DNA from: Ruminococcus sp.
GTDB lineage: Bacteria; Bacillota; Clostridia; Oscillospirales; Ruminococcaceae
Reading direction: 5' to 3'
Assembly: GCA_015066745.1 (NCBI GenBank)
Contig: SVNW01000008.1
Location: forward strand, 1-64,000
Length of the DNA stretch: 64,000 nt
The position numbers and the translations under genes were made by a program. Positions 18,281 through 27,500 of the stretch are shown here, piece after piece; positions within the stretch are counted from its first letter, which is position 1; each line of letters starts with the position of its first letter. The notes beneath the pieces were generated by a model. The model did not search any database and was not told the DNA's origin. It worked only from the letters and a program-made list of their open reading frames with translations.

Positions 18281-19597
18281 ATGAAAGAATTTTTTAATGG
18301 AATTGGAAAGATACAGTACGAAGGAAAAGAAAGCAAAAATGACCTTGCTTTCAAATATTACAATCCTGATGAGATCGTAAACGGTAAGCCAATGTGCGAA
18401 AACCTCAGATTTGCACTGTCATGGTGGCATACAATGGGCGGTGACGGAACTGATATGTTCGGTGCAGGCACTACAGATAAAAAATGGGGCGAAGCTGACT
18501 GTATGGAAATCGCAAAGGCAAAAGTTGATGCTGCTTTTGAGATAATGGATAAGCTTTCTATTGATTATTTCTGCTTCCATGACAGAGATATAGCTCCTGA
18601 AGCTGATACACTCGAAGAAACAAACAAGAGACTTGACATCATTTCTGACTATATCAAAGAAAAGATGGGTAACAAGAAGCTTCTCTGGGGTACAGCAAAC
18701 TGTTTCAATAACCCAAGATATATGCATGGTGCAGGAACAGCTCCATCAGCTGATGTATTTGCTTTTGCTGCAGCTCAGATCAAGAAGGCAATTGAGATCA
18801 CTGTTAAACTCGGTGGTAAGGGCTACGTGTTCTGGGGCGGTCGTGAAGGTTATGAAACACTTCTCAACACAGATATGAAACTTGAACAGGATAATATGGC
18901 AAGACTTATGAGAATGGCTGTTGACTATGCTCGTTCTATCGGTTTTGACGGTGACTTCTATATCGAACCAAAGCCAAAGGAACCAACAAAGCACCAGTAT
19001 GATTTTGACACAGCAACAGTTCTCGGATTTTTAAGAAAATACGGTCTTGATAAAGACTTTAAGATGAACATAGAAGCTAACCACGCAACACTTGCTCAGC
19101 ACACATTCCAGCATGAGCTTCGTGTAGCAAGAGATAACGGCGCATTCGGTTCTATTGACGCAAATCAGGGCGATCCGCTTCTCGGTTGGGATACAGACCA
19201 GTTCCCTACAAATATTTATGATGCAACATTCTGCATGTACGAAGTAATAAAGGCAGGCGGTTTTACAAACGGCGGTCTTAACTTTGACTCAAAGGCAAGA
19301 AGAGGTTCATTTACTCTTGAAGATATCTTCCATTCATATATTGCAGGTATGGATACATTTGCACTCGGTTATAAGGCAGCTTGCAAGATAATCGAAGACG
19401 GCAGAATAGATGCATTTGTAGCAGAACGTTATTCTTCATGGAACAGCGGTATCGGTGCAGATATCATAAACGGTAAGGCTGACCTCGCTACACTTGAAAA
19501 ATATGCACTCGAAAAGGGCGATGTTGTTGATTCGTTACAGAGTGGCAGACAGGAAAAACTTGAAGCTATAGTAAACAACGTTCTTTTCACATTATAA
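18281..19597 (+). CDS. xylA: Xylose isomerase
   Basis: 438 residues, the long class II form. Converts D-xylose to D-xylulose in the cytoplasm using two divalent metals. Motifs: [10 protein letters not shown] with the active-site His/Asp, [36 protein letters not shown] and a metal-binding stretch [18 protein letters not shown]. It is the third gene of the operon, 32 nt after GH3 and 14 nt before xylB. Confidence 0.98.
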   Translation: MKEFFNGIGKIQYEGKESKNDLAFKYYNPDEIVNGKPMCENLRFALSWWHTMGGDGTDMFGAGTTDKKWGEADCMEIAKAKVDAAFEIMDKLSIDYFCFHDRDIAPEADTLEETNKRLDIISDYIKEKMGNKKLLWGTANCFNNPRYMHGAGTAPSADVFAFAAAQIKKAIEITVKLGGKGYVFWGGREGYETLLNTDMKLEQDNMARLMRMAVDYARSIGFDGDFYIEPKPKEPTKHQYDFDTATVLGFLRKYGLDKDFKMNIEANHATLAQHTFQHELRVARDNGAFGSIDANQGDPLLGWDTDQFPTNIYDATFCMYEVIKAGGFTNGGLNFDSKARRGSFTLEDIFHSYIAGMDTFALGYKAACKIIEDGRIDAFVAERYSSWNSGIGADIINGKADLATLEKYALEKGDVVDSLQSGRQEKLEAIVNNVLFTL

Positions 19598-19611
19598 TAT
19601 CGGAGGATCCT

Positions 19612-21135
19612 ATGAAATACGCTATCGGTGTTGACATTGGCACCAGCGGAACAAAATCCGTACTCTTTGATGAAAAAGGTACTGTAATAGCTTCGGCATC
19701 TCAGGAATATCCGCTTTATCAGGAGAAAAACGGTTATGCTGAACAGGAACCTTCCGACTGGTACAATGCAAGTATAAATACAATTAAGAAAATCATATCA
19801 GAAAGCGGTGTTTCTGCTGATGATATATGCGGTGTAGGTATATCGGGTCAGATGCATGGTCTGGTAATGCTTGACGAAAACAACGAAGTTATCCGCAAGT
19901 CAATAATATGGTGCGATCAGCGTACTGCCAAAGAGTGTGAAGAGATAACTGAAAAAGTGGGTAAAGAGCGTCTTATTGAGATAACTGCAAATCCGGCATT
20001 AACCGGTTTTACAGCTTCAAAGATTCTCTGGGTAAGAAATAATGAACCTGACAATTACAAGAAGTGTCGTCATATTCTTTTACCTAAGGATTATGTAAGA
20101 TTTATGCTCACAGGAGAATATGCAACAGATGTATCAGATGCATCAGGTATGCAGCTTCTCGATGTTCCGAACAGATGCTGGTCAGATGAAGTATTAGAAA
20201 AACTTGATATAGACAAATCTTTGCTTGCTAAGGTATACGAGTCCTGTGAAATAACAGGTAATATCACATCTAAGGCGGCAGAACTTACAGGTCTTAAAGA
20301 AGGTACTCCGGTAGTCGGTGGCGCAGGCGACAATGCCGCTGCCGCTGTCGGAACAGGTATAGTATCGGACGGAAAAGCATTTACAACTATAGGAACAAGC
20401 GGTGTTGTATTTGCTCATACATCTGAAATACAGATAGACCCCAAAGGCCGTGTTCATACTTTCTGTTGTGCAGTTCCCGGTTGCTGGCACATAATGGGCG
20501 TAACACAGGCAGCTTGTCTTTCACTAAAGTGGTTCAGAGACAATTTCTGTGATACCGAAATGAGAGAAGCAAACGAAAAAGGTGTAAGTGAATATTTCAT
20601 CATGGATAACGAAGCTGAAAAGATCGCTATCGGTTCAGATAAGCTTCTCTATCTTCCTTATCTTATGGGTGAGAGAACTCCGCATCTTGATCCGGATATA
20701 AGAGGAACATTTTTCGGAATTTCTGCTATGCACACAAAAGCACATTTTATACGTGCGGTAATGGAAGGTGTAGCGTATTCTCTTCGTGACTGCAAAAACA
20801 TTATCAGCGAAATGGGAACAGAGATTTCTGATATGATGGCATGCGGTGGCGGTGGAACATCACCACTCTGGAGAAGCATGCTTGCCGATCTTTACGATTG
20901 CCCTGTAAAGACAGTTTCATGCAAGGAAGGTCCTGCTCTCGGTGTTGCTATTCTTGCTTTTGTAGGAACAGGTGTTTATGACACTGTAGAACATGCTTGT
21001 GATGCTATGATAAAAACAGATAAAGTACAGGAACCTGATGCCGATGCTTCGGCACAATACGAAAAATATTATCAACTTTATCGTAAAATATACTACTCTA
21101 TCAAAGACGACTGCAAGGAGCTTGCAATGCTTTGA
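19612..21135 (+). CDS. xylB: Xylulokinase
   Basis: 507 residues, FGGY carbohydrate kinase family. Phosphorylates D-xylulose to xylulose 5-phosphate, which enters the pentose phosphate or phosphoketolase route. It shows the N-terminal phosphate-binding loop GVDIGTSGTKS, GISGQMHGLV with the substrate site, catalytic region GGAGDNAAAAVGTG and C-terminal GGGGTSPLWRSMLAD. RBS CGGAGG. It is the last gene of the xylose operon; a terminator follows. Confidence 0.97.
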   Translation: MKYAIGVDIGTSGTKSVLFDEKGTVIASASQEYPLYQEKNGYAEQEPSDWYNASINTIKKIISESGVSADDICGVGISGQMHGLVMLDENNEVIRKSIIWCDQRTAKECEEITEKVGKERLIEITANPALTGFTASKILWVRNNEPDNYKKCRHILLPKDYVRFMLTGEYATDVSDASGMQLLDVPNRCWSDEVLEKLDIDKSLLAKVYESCEITGNITSKAAELTGLKEGTPVVGGAGDNAAAAVGTGIVSDGKAFTTIGTSGVVFAHTSEIQIDPKGRVHTFCCAVPGCWHIMGVTQAACLSLKWFRDNFCDTEMREANEKGVSEYFIMDNEAEKIAIGSDKLLYLPYLMGERTPHLDPDIRGTFFGISAMHTKAHFIRAVMEGVAYSLRDCKNIISEMGTEISDMMACGGGGTSPLWRSMLADLYDCPVKTVSCKEGPALGVAILAFVGTGVYDTVEHACDAMIKTDKVQEPDADASAQYEKYYQLYRKIYYSIKDDCKELAML

Positions 21136-21152
21136 TCATCAATTCTTTTATA

Positions 21153-21192
21153 CACAAAAAATCCTGCATCAGACGGTGCAGGATTTTTTGTG
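21153..21192. terminator. Bidirectional terminator between xylB and the PEBP lipoprotein
   Basis: Stem cacaaaaaatcctgca / tgcaggattttttgtg with an 8-nt loop, serving convergent genes. Confidence 0.9.
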
Positions 21193-21200
21193 TATTGATA

Positions 21201-21833
21201 TTAATCGCCACGAGTATATGTACCAGAAATACAGGCGTATGAAATTATATTTCCACCATCTCCGTCTTCTTTTTTATCGAGAGCCATAACCTTTTCAAAA
21301 AAGAGACTGTTTGAACTGTCAAAAGTTAATTTTGTCTCTTCTGTTGGTTGCTGTCTTAGTGCAATTACATATACTTCATAGGTATGCGTACCACTTGGTG
21401 GATAAGGTCCAACATATTCTTTTTTATCTATATCTCCTTGTAGAAGTTCAGTTTTGCAAATATTTTCACTTTTCCAATGAAGCCAATTACCTGCCGAAGT
21501 ATCAACCATATACACAGCATAAAATTCAGCTTCCGGAACAGCTTCCCATTTAAGATGTGGAGAAGCGTTTGAACCTTTTGCAGTATTAGTGATTATAGTA
21601 TCCCACACACCATCATGAAGATCATCAGATAATATTTCAAAGGTATCAGTTACACTATTTTTTAAATCAATAATCTGAGGTTCTGTCACTGTTGTACTTA
21701 TCACATTTTCTGTCGTTATTTCTGGTTGAGATGATAAGGTTTTGTCGTTAGTTTCTGAACTTTGACATCCCGCAACAGTCGACAACATCATTGTAGATAC
21801 AATAAAACATATAATTTTTCTAAATTTAATCAT
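21201..21833 (-). CDS. YbhB/YbcL (PEBP) family lipoprotein
   Basis: 210 residues from the ATG at 21831-21833 (RBS AAGGAATT; the longer ORF-track start lacks support). An N-terminal signal with lipobox LSTVAGC predicts a membrane-anchored lipoprotein. After an STE-rich linker comes the PEBP fold: GSNASPHLKWEAVPE, MVDTSAGNWLHWKSEN with the ligand-site residues, and YVGPYPPSGTHTYEVYVIAL. The ligand and role of bacterial PEBP proteins are mostly unknown. Monocistronic with its own promoter. Confidence 0.88.
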   Translation of the reverse strand: MIKFRKIICFIVSTMMLSTVAGCQSSETNDKTLSSQPEITTENVISTTVTEPQIIDLKNSVTDTFEILSDDLHDGVWDTIITNTAKGSNASPHLKWEAVPEAEFYAVYMVDTSAGNWLHWKSENICKTELLQGDIDKKEYVGPYPPSGTHTYEVYVIALRQQPTEETKLTFDSSNSLFFEKVMALDKKEDGDGGNIISYACISGTYTRGD

Positions 21834-21870
21834 TATTATATCAATTCCTTTCTGTAAACATGTCTTTGTT

Positions 21871-21899
21871 ATTATATCACACTTAATATGCACTGTCAA
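21871..21899 (-). promoter_or_regulatory. Promoter of the PEBP lipoprotein gene
   Basis: On the minus strand: TTGACA, 17 bp, TATAAT, about 38 nt before the start codon. Confidence 0.8.
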
Positions 21900-22001
21900 T
21901 CATTTAAAAAAACTATATATTATTTTAATAATAGTAAACGTCACCTTCATTTTTACAGTCACTATAATTTACAAAACGTATTTCCAAAAAATAAAAATTT
22001 A

Positions 22002-22030
22002 TTGATTTTGGGAAATAGATGTAGTATAAT
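22002..22030 (+). promoter_or_regulatory. Promoter of the EamA transporter gene
   Basis: TTGATT, 17 bp, TATAAT. The leader to the gene is about 90 nt and contains a possible 24-codon ORF. Confidence 0.65.
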
Positions 22031-22041
22031 AATCCTGCGAG

Positions 22042-22116
22042 GTGATTTTTATTAAACTGATTGAAATAAATAACTACCAGAATAGATTACAACAAGATAT
22101 ATTTTACTTAAACTAA
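22042..22116 (+). CDS. Possible 24-residue leader peptide upstream of the EamA gene
   Basis: GTG 22042 to TAA 22114-22116, VIFIKLIEINNYQNRLQQDIFYLN, ending 12 nt before the EamA start. There is no clear RBS, so it may be chance. If translated it could affect expression of the transporter. Confidence 0.2.
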   Translation: MIFIKLIEINNYQNRLQQDIFYLN

Positions 22117-22128
22117 GGATGGATTTTT

Positions 22129-23058
22129 ATGAACAAAGAAAATTTTCTCACTCGTGGAATTGTAGTATGTTTACTTGCTTTTGTCTGCTGTTTTTTATGG
22201 GGAAGTGCATTTCCTTGTGTAAAGATAGGGTACAGGATAAGTGATATTTCATCGGATGATACTGTTTCGCAGATACTTTATGCCGGTATGAGATTTACTC
22301 TTGCCGGAATTATGGTAATAGTCTATTCAAGTATTGCAAACAAAAAGTTTATTTCACCAAAAGGAAAAAATGAATCTTTGCAGGTTATGAAACTCAGCTT
22401 TTTTCAAACAATAATGCAGTATTTTTTCTTTTACATAGGTCTTGCAAATACAAGCGGTGTAAAATCTTCAATAATAATCGGTTCAAATGTATTTGTTTCG
22501 ATAGTTGTTTCTTCGCTGATATTCCGTCTGGAAAAAATCACTCTGAATAAAGCACTTGGATGTATAATAGGATTTGCGGGCATACTTGTCATAAATCTGA
22601 GTGGCGGAAATCTCGGAACAGGGTTAAAACTTACAGGTGAAGGGTTTATATTCATCTCCACTTTTTCATACGCATTTTCATCGGTTCTTATGAAAAAATA
22701 TTCTAAAACAACCAATCCTGTTATGTTAAGTGGCTGGCAATTTCTTTTCGGCGGTATAGTGATGACCGCATTCGGACTTGCATCGGGTGGGGAAGTGCAA
22801 ATAAATTCACCTTCTTCTGTTGCAATGATCGGTTATCTGGCATTTATTTCAGCGGCAGCGTATACGTTGTGGGCTACATTGTTAAAGTACAATCCTGTTT
22901 CAAAAGTATCGGTCTATGGTTTTATGAATCCGGTAATAGGGGTTATTCTTTCAAATGTTCTTCTTAAAGAGGACAAACAGCCATCTTTAGTAACAGCGAT
23001 AATCGCACTTGCTCTTGTATGTGTAGGGATATATGTTGTGAATAGGGAGAAGAAGTGA
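22129..23058 (+). CDS. EamA-family (DMT) membrane transporter
   Basis: 309 residues with about ten hydrophobic helices arranged as two EamA repeats. The first contains FLWGSAFPCVKIGY near the N-terminus; the second starts near GEGFIFISTFSYAFSSVLMKK. Members of this drug/metabolite superfamily export amino acids, nucleotides or other metabolites; the substrate cannot be read here. RBS AAGGATGG. The last about 126 nt of the gene occur again, decayed, at 24204-24331. Confidence 0.9.
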   Translation: MNKENFLTRGIVVCLLAFVCCFLWGSAFPCVKIGYRISDISSDDTVSQILYAGMRFTLAGIMVIVYSSIANKKFISPKGKNESLQVMKLSFFQTIMQYFFFYIGLANTSGVKSSIIIGSNVFVSIVVSSLIFRLEKITLNKALGCIIGFAGILVINLSGGNLGTGLKLTGEGFIFISTFSYAFSSVLMKKYSKTTNPVMLSGWQFLFGGIVMTAFGLASGGEVQINSPSSVAMIGYLAFISAAAYTLWATLLKYNPVSKVSVYGFMNPVIGVILSNVLLKEDKQPSLVTAIIALALVCVGIYVVNREKK

Positions 23059-23061
23059 TTT
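22933..23061 (+). repeat. Direct repeat copy A of the EamA gene 3' end (intact)
   Basis: Matches 24204-24332 at roughly 88 per cent by hand count, including the stop codon. Confidence 0.88.
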
Positions 23062-23196
23062 TTGTGGTACAGAAAACTATTCGCTAAAATTAATCGGTAT
23101 AATTTGTGATTAGAGAATTTTTGTAATACAATAGGAATTTTTCCTATTACTTTTTAAATTTAAAATAGACTCTGTGAATTCAGAAAACAATAAAAC

Positions 23197-23239
23197 AAGC
23201 CATGTAACAATAAACTCAAAGTTCATTATTACATGGCTT
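23197..23239. terminator. Hairpin terminator after the EamA gene
   Basis: Stem aagccatgtaa / ttacatggctt, extended by weaker pairs, followed by taaatctg. May serve the plus-strand EamA gene and the minus-strand Imm53 gene. Confidence 0.6.
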
Positions 23240-23331
23240 TAAATCTGTATGTACCAATCTGACAGAATGTGTCGGATTATTTTTTAGGCACAATTTACAC
23301 AAACCGTCTTATTCAAGCGTTTCACTTTTCT

Positions 23332-23625
23332 TTATTGCGATTCAACCCAATTTTTAAACACTTCAAGGATTTTGATTAATTTATGACTATCGCCTGCACC
23401 TTTAAATGCATTATTTTTTACCAAGCAAAAAAACCAATCATCATCACCATTATCATATTCTACTTTTTCAAACAATTTGTCGCTCATCTCTGTATCTTCT
23501 AAATCGATAGTGACAGACCATCCTGGATTATCAGTATTTAGGATTTTTACACCATATAAATGTTCCCAACCTCCATCGCAGTTACTATGATACCAATTCT
23601 GTAACCAACACAATATATCCATCAT
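23332..23625 (-). CDS. Imm53-family immunity protein (orphan)
   Basis: 97 residues, acidic. ILCWLQNWYHSNCDGGWEHL and NPGWSVTIDLEDTE are characteristic of Imm53, an immunity family of polymorphic toxin systems. It would neutralise a cognate toxin domain in the cytoplasm. RBS AGGAGG lies 5-7 nt before the start. The gene begins 21 nt after the stop of a wrecked Rhs/HINT toxin on the same strand, the expected toxin-then-immunity order. With its toxin destroyed it may persist as protection against relatives' toxins (inference). Confidence 0.85.
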   Translation of the reverse strand: MMDILCWLQNWYHSNCDGGWEHLYGVKILNTDNPGWSVTIDLEDTEMSDKLFEKVEYDNGDDDWFFCLVKNNAFKGAGDSHKLIKILEVFKNWVESQ

Positions 23626-23646
23626 TGTTCCTCCTAAAACAATATT

Positions 23647-24200
23647 TTATGGTATTTCGTCAAGATATGGCTTTCTTACACCGCCAGCATAATTTTTATC
23701 GTGAACATGCGGTGTTAATATTTCTTTGTCTGTTACATTTCAACATCTTCTATCTCAATACCCGAACCATCATCTGATCTTACAACATCTCCTGCCTTCA
23801 GGAACTCAGCCTTTGTCCAGCCCTGTCCTTCTACCCAGAACGGATGTTCTTTTGTTGTTTCTATAACTTCTCCGTTAATAGTCACATACACAGAAAGCAT
23901 CATATCTGTAAATCTTCTTTACTGCTCCCGTATCATCTGTTATTCCTACTACATCTCCGTGTGCATTTTTCAGATAATACTCATATCAGTGGTAAATACT
24001 TCTGTTCCGGTTGCCGTCATTTTTGTACGGTTTCCGTAATCGTCATAGGTGTATGTGTATTTGTCTGTAAGACTTCCGACTGTTCTTGCTTCGGTTGAGA
24101 GCTGTCCAAATTCGTTGTAATCGTAGCGGATTGTCTCTATTATACCATTTTCTTCGCTTACTTTGCAAGCCTCTGAACCGTCTGTGTAATATGTACAAAT
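23647..24200 (-). pseudogene. Decayed Rhs/YD-repeat polymorphic toxin with HINT domain
   Basis: Minus-strand reading gives YD repeats (RYDYNEFGQLSTEARTVG; YTYDDYGNRTKMTATG) and then a stop. In another frame the Rhs core (YYLKNAHGDVVGITDDTG) follows, then an abrupt jump to a HINT-like stretch (TTKEHPFWVEGQGWTKAE; LKAGDVVRSDDG), a further break, and a tail ending GGVRKPYLDEIP. At least three lesions separate these blocks. The gene is cut at its 5' side by the EamA repeat. The killing domain is gone or reduced to the tail. Confidence 0.8.
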
Positions 24201-24203
24201 CTA

Positions 24204-24332
24204 GTAATAGGGGGTTATTCTTTCAAGTGTTCTGCTTAAAGGGGAAAAACAGCCCTCTTTGGTAACTGCAATAATTGCACTTGCTCTTGTATGTGGGGGG
24301 GATATATGTTGTGAATAGGGGAAAGAAATGAT
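24204..24332 (+). repeat. Direct repeat copy B of the EamA gene 3' end (decayed)
   Basis: Same sequence as the last codons and stop of the EamA gene, with about 14 substitutions and two inserted G residues that break the frame. It cannot be expressed as a protein. It marks the right edge of the Imm53/Rhs island. Confidence 0.88.
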
Positions 24333-24475
24333 TTACGTTATAGTGAGATATATTATTTTTAGTATAAATTATTCATTGCTAAAAGCCTAAAACTACAAAA
24401 CAGAAAATAATATTATAAATCGGTTGCTGTAATAAAAACGTCAACCTTTTTTTCAATTATACAACTTTAATATTA

Positions 24476-24504
24476 TTGACAAAGAATAAAAATCATGATA
24501 TAAT
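24476..24504 (+). promoter_or_regulatory. Promoter of the LRR surface protein gene
   Basis: TTGACA, 17 bp, TATAAT, a consensus promoter 54 nt before the start codon. Confidence 0.85.
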
Positions 24505-24558
24505 TTTAATATAAAATTATGCGTTTTCACAATTTTATCAGAAAGGCAAGGTGGGGTT

Positions 24559-27500
24559 ATGTTAAAAAGGTTATTTTCAATAATACTTGCAATCACAATT
24601 GCAACAGGGTATCTTGATGTAGGAATTAATGTTTTAGTTGACGAACAAATGATGTTAGAAGATATGATTGTAAGTGCTGAAGAATTTGATACCGAAGATG
24701 TAGTTCTTGAAGGACAAACAGAAGAAGGGATTACATATCTTTATAATGATGAAAAGGTTGTTATTACAGGGTATGTTGGCACTTCATCTGATTTGGTGAT
24801 ACCAAAAGAAATTGATGGAAGACTGGTTACAAATATTGCTGGAGAAGCTTTTTATAATAATAAAACCATTAAAAAAATAAATATTGAAGCTAGGATCAAT
24901 ATGATCCCCCAGCAGTGTTTTAGATTTTCAAATTTGATGAATATAATTCTTCCTGAAACACTTACCAAGATTGACGAACGTGCATTTGCATCTTGTTATG
25001 ATTTAGAAACAATCAATATCCCCTCTGAAGTAACAGAAATCGGAAACTATGCATTTTGTTATTGCACTAATTTGAAAACAATCACAATTCCTTCAAGTAT
25101 AAGAATAATCAAGTCCGGTGTATTCAATTTCTGTAAAAATCTCGAAATTGTAAATATTCCTTCCGGTGTAACAACGATTCAATATGATGCATTCAATTTT
25201 TGTGAAAATCTAAAATCTATCATTCTACCTTCAACAATAACATCAATCGGGGATTCTGCATTCAGTAATTGTACTAATTTAAAATCTATCAATATACCTT
25301 CAGGTGTAATATCAATTGGAGGATCTGCATTTCAGAGTTGTAAGGAATTATCAAATTTGAATCTTCCAGAGACCATAGAAACAATTGGAGCTAGCGCATT
25401 TAGCTATTGTACTTCAATCACAGAAATTATTATTCCCAATAGTGTTACATCATTAGGTGCAGCGTCTTTTACGGGTTGTGAAAATTTAGAAACTATTCAA
25501 TTATCATCGCAACTCCGTATTATTAGCGAAGCTCTTTTTGAGAATTGTAAATCATTAAATGATATTAATATACCAGATTCCATCACAGAAATTAAACAAA
25601 GAGCTTTTAAAAATTGTATTAATTTATCAAAACTCAACATTCCATCAACAGTATCGGATATATCGAATGAAGCTTTTTTGGAAACTAATGCATCTTTAAT
25701 TATTTATGGTGAATCTGAAAGTTATGCTCATAAATACGCTTTAGAAAATCATTTTAAATTTATTCCAATTGATACGGAACTAACATTTATTCAAGACGAA
25801 CAAGGGTTACTTTATTTAATAACTGATAATGAAACGGCTTGCGTTTATACTTATCTTGGAACAAATAAAAATATTACAATTCCTTTACAAGTTGAAAATA
25901 TACAAGTAACAGAAATAAGTCCAAGAGCATTTGAAGGAAATATAATAATCGATGAAGTTATAATCAATGCTGAAATAATAGAAATACCATATCAATGTTT
26001 TAAAAAAAGTAACATTTCTTCAGTAAAGCTTCCGGAAACGTTAAAAACGATTGATGCGGGTGCTTTTGCAGAATGTATAAATTTAAAAGATGTGAATATA
26101 CCACAAAACATTACATCACTGAGTTCATCGGTATTTTATGGATGCACTAAACTTACTGAACTCAATATACCAGAAGGTATAACAGAAATCCCTGACAATT
26201 TGTGTTATTCATGTACGTCATTGAGAAAAATAATATTCCCTAGCACAATAACAAAAATCGGTGATTATGCATTTAGTTTATGTAAAGATTTAACCGAAAT
26301 ATCACTTCCGAATACTATAACTGATATTGGAAATAGTTCTTTTTCATATTGTTCTTCTTTATCTGAGATTAAAATTCCAGATAGTATAACTAACATTAGT
26401 GATAGTGTGTTTGAACGTTGTTCTTCTTTAACTGAAATTACAATCCCTAACAAAGTTACATATATTGGTGCGAAAGCTTTTGATGGTTGTAATGCACTAG
26501 AAAAAATAGTGATACCAGCTTCTGTAACAGAGATAAATGAACAAGCTTTATCTGTATCATCGTCAAGTAAACTTGTTATTTATGGAGAATACGATAGCAT
26601 TGCAGAAGAATATGCTACAATAAATAAAATTATTTTTTCTCAGATTGGGACAGAAATAACTTGGCTCACAACCAATGAAGGTTTCGTTTTTTATCGAAAT
26701 ACTGATGGATTAACATTATTTGATTTTTCAGGAACATCAACAGCTATTACAATTCCAGTTGAAATAGACGGCGTTCCAATAATCGGAATACATGGTAATG
26801 TATTCGCTCGCAGTGTTATCAAAAAAGTTATAATTGAAGCAGATATTCAAGTTATTCCTGATTACTGTTTCTTTGATGCAAAATTAGAAGAAATTACACT
26901 TCCGAAAAACTTAATTAGTATTGGCGAGTTTGCTTTTGCAGATTGTGATTATCTTCATGAGATTGAACTTCCAGAAAGTCTAATTTCTATTGGCGTAGGA
27001 GCGTTTAATAATAAAAGCTTTTATGAAGAAAATCAGGGGAATGGTCTTAATAAGATTACGATTCCTGCAGGTGTTACAGAGCTTAAGTGGCTTACTTTTG
27101 CCGTTTCATCCCTTGAAGAAATTACATTTTTAAGTGACGTGGTTCATATTGGAGATCATGTATTTGCGTATACTAAACTTAAAAATATATCATTACCTGA
27201 TTCTATAAAGTCTATTGGCGATTATACATTTTATGGTTGCAAAGAACTAACAGAGCTAATAATTCCTTCTAATGTTACTGATATAGGAGAACATGCGCTT
27301 TCTAGTACATCATTAACAGAATTAGTAATACCTGATAGTGTTACAACTATTGGCAATAGTTTATTAAGCGATACACCAATAACTAAAATTAATATTTCTT
27401 CAAACGTAACTTGTATTCCAGATGGTTTTGCCAGAAACTGCAATTTATTGGATAACATAACAATTCCAGTTTCAACACATAGTATTGGTCAAAGAGCCTT

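Noticed and set aside
23844-24098. Plus-strand 84-aa ORF (MFFCCFYNFSVNSHIH...)
   Set aside because: Antisense shadow of the Rhs/HINT pseudogene.
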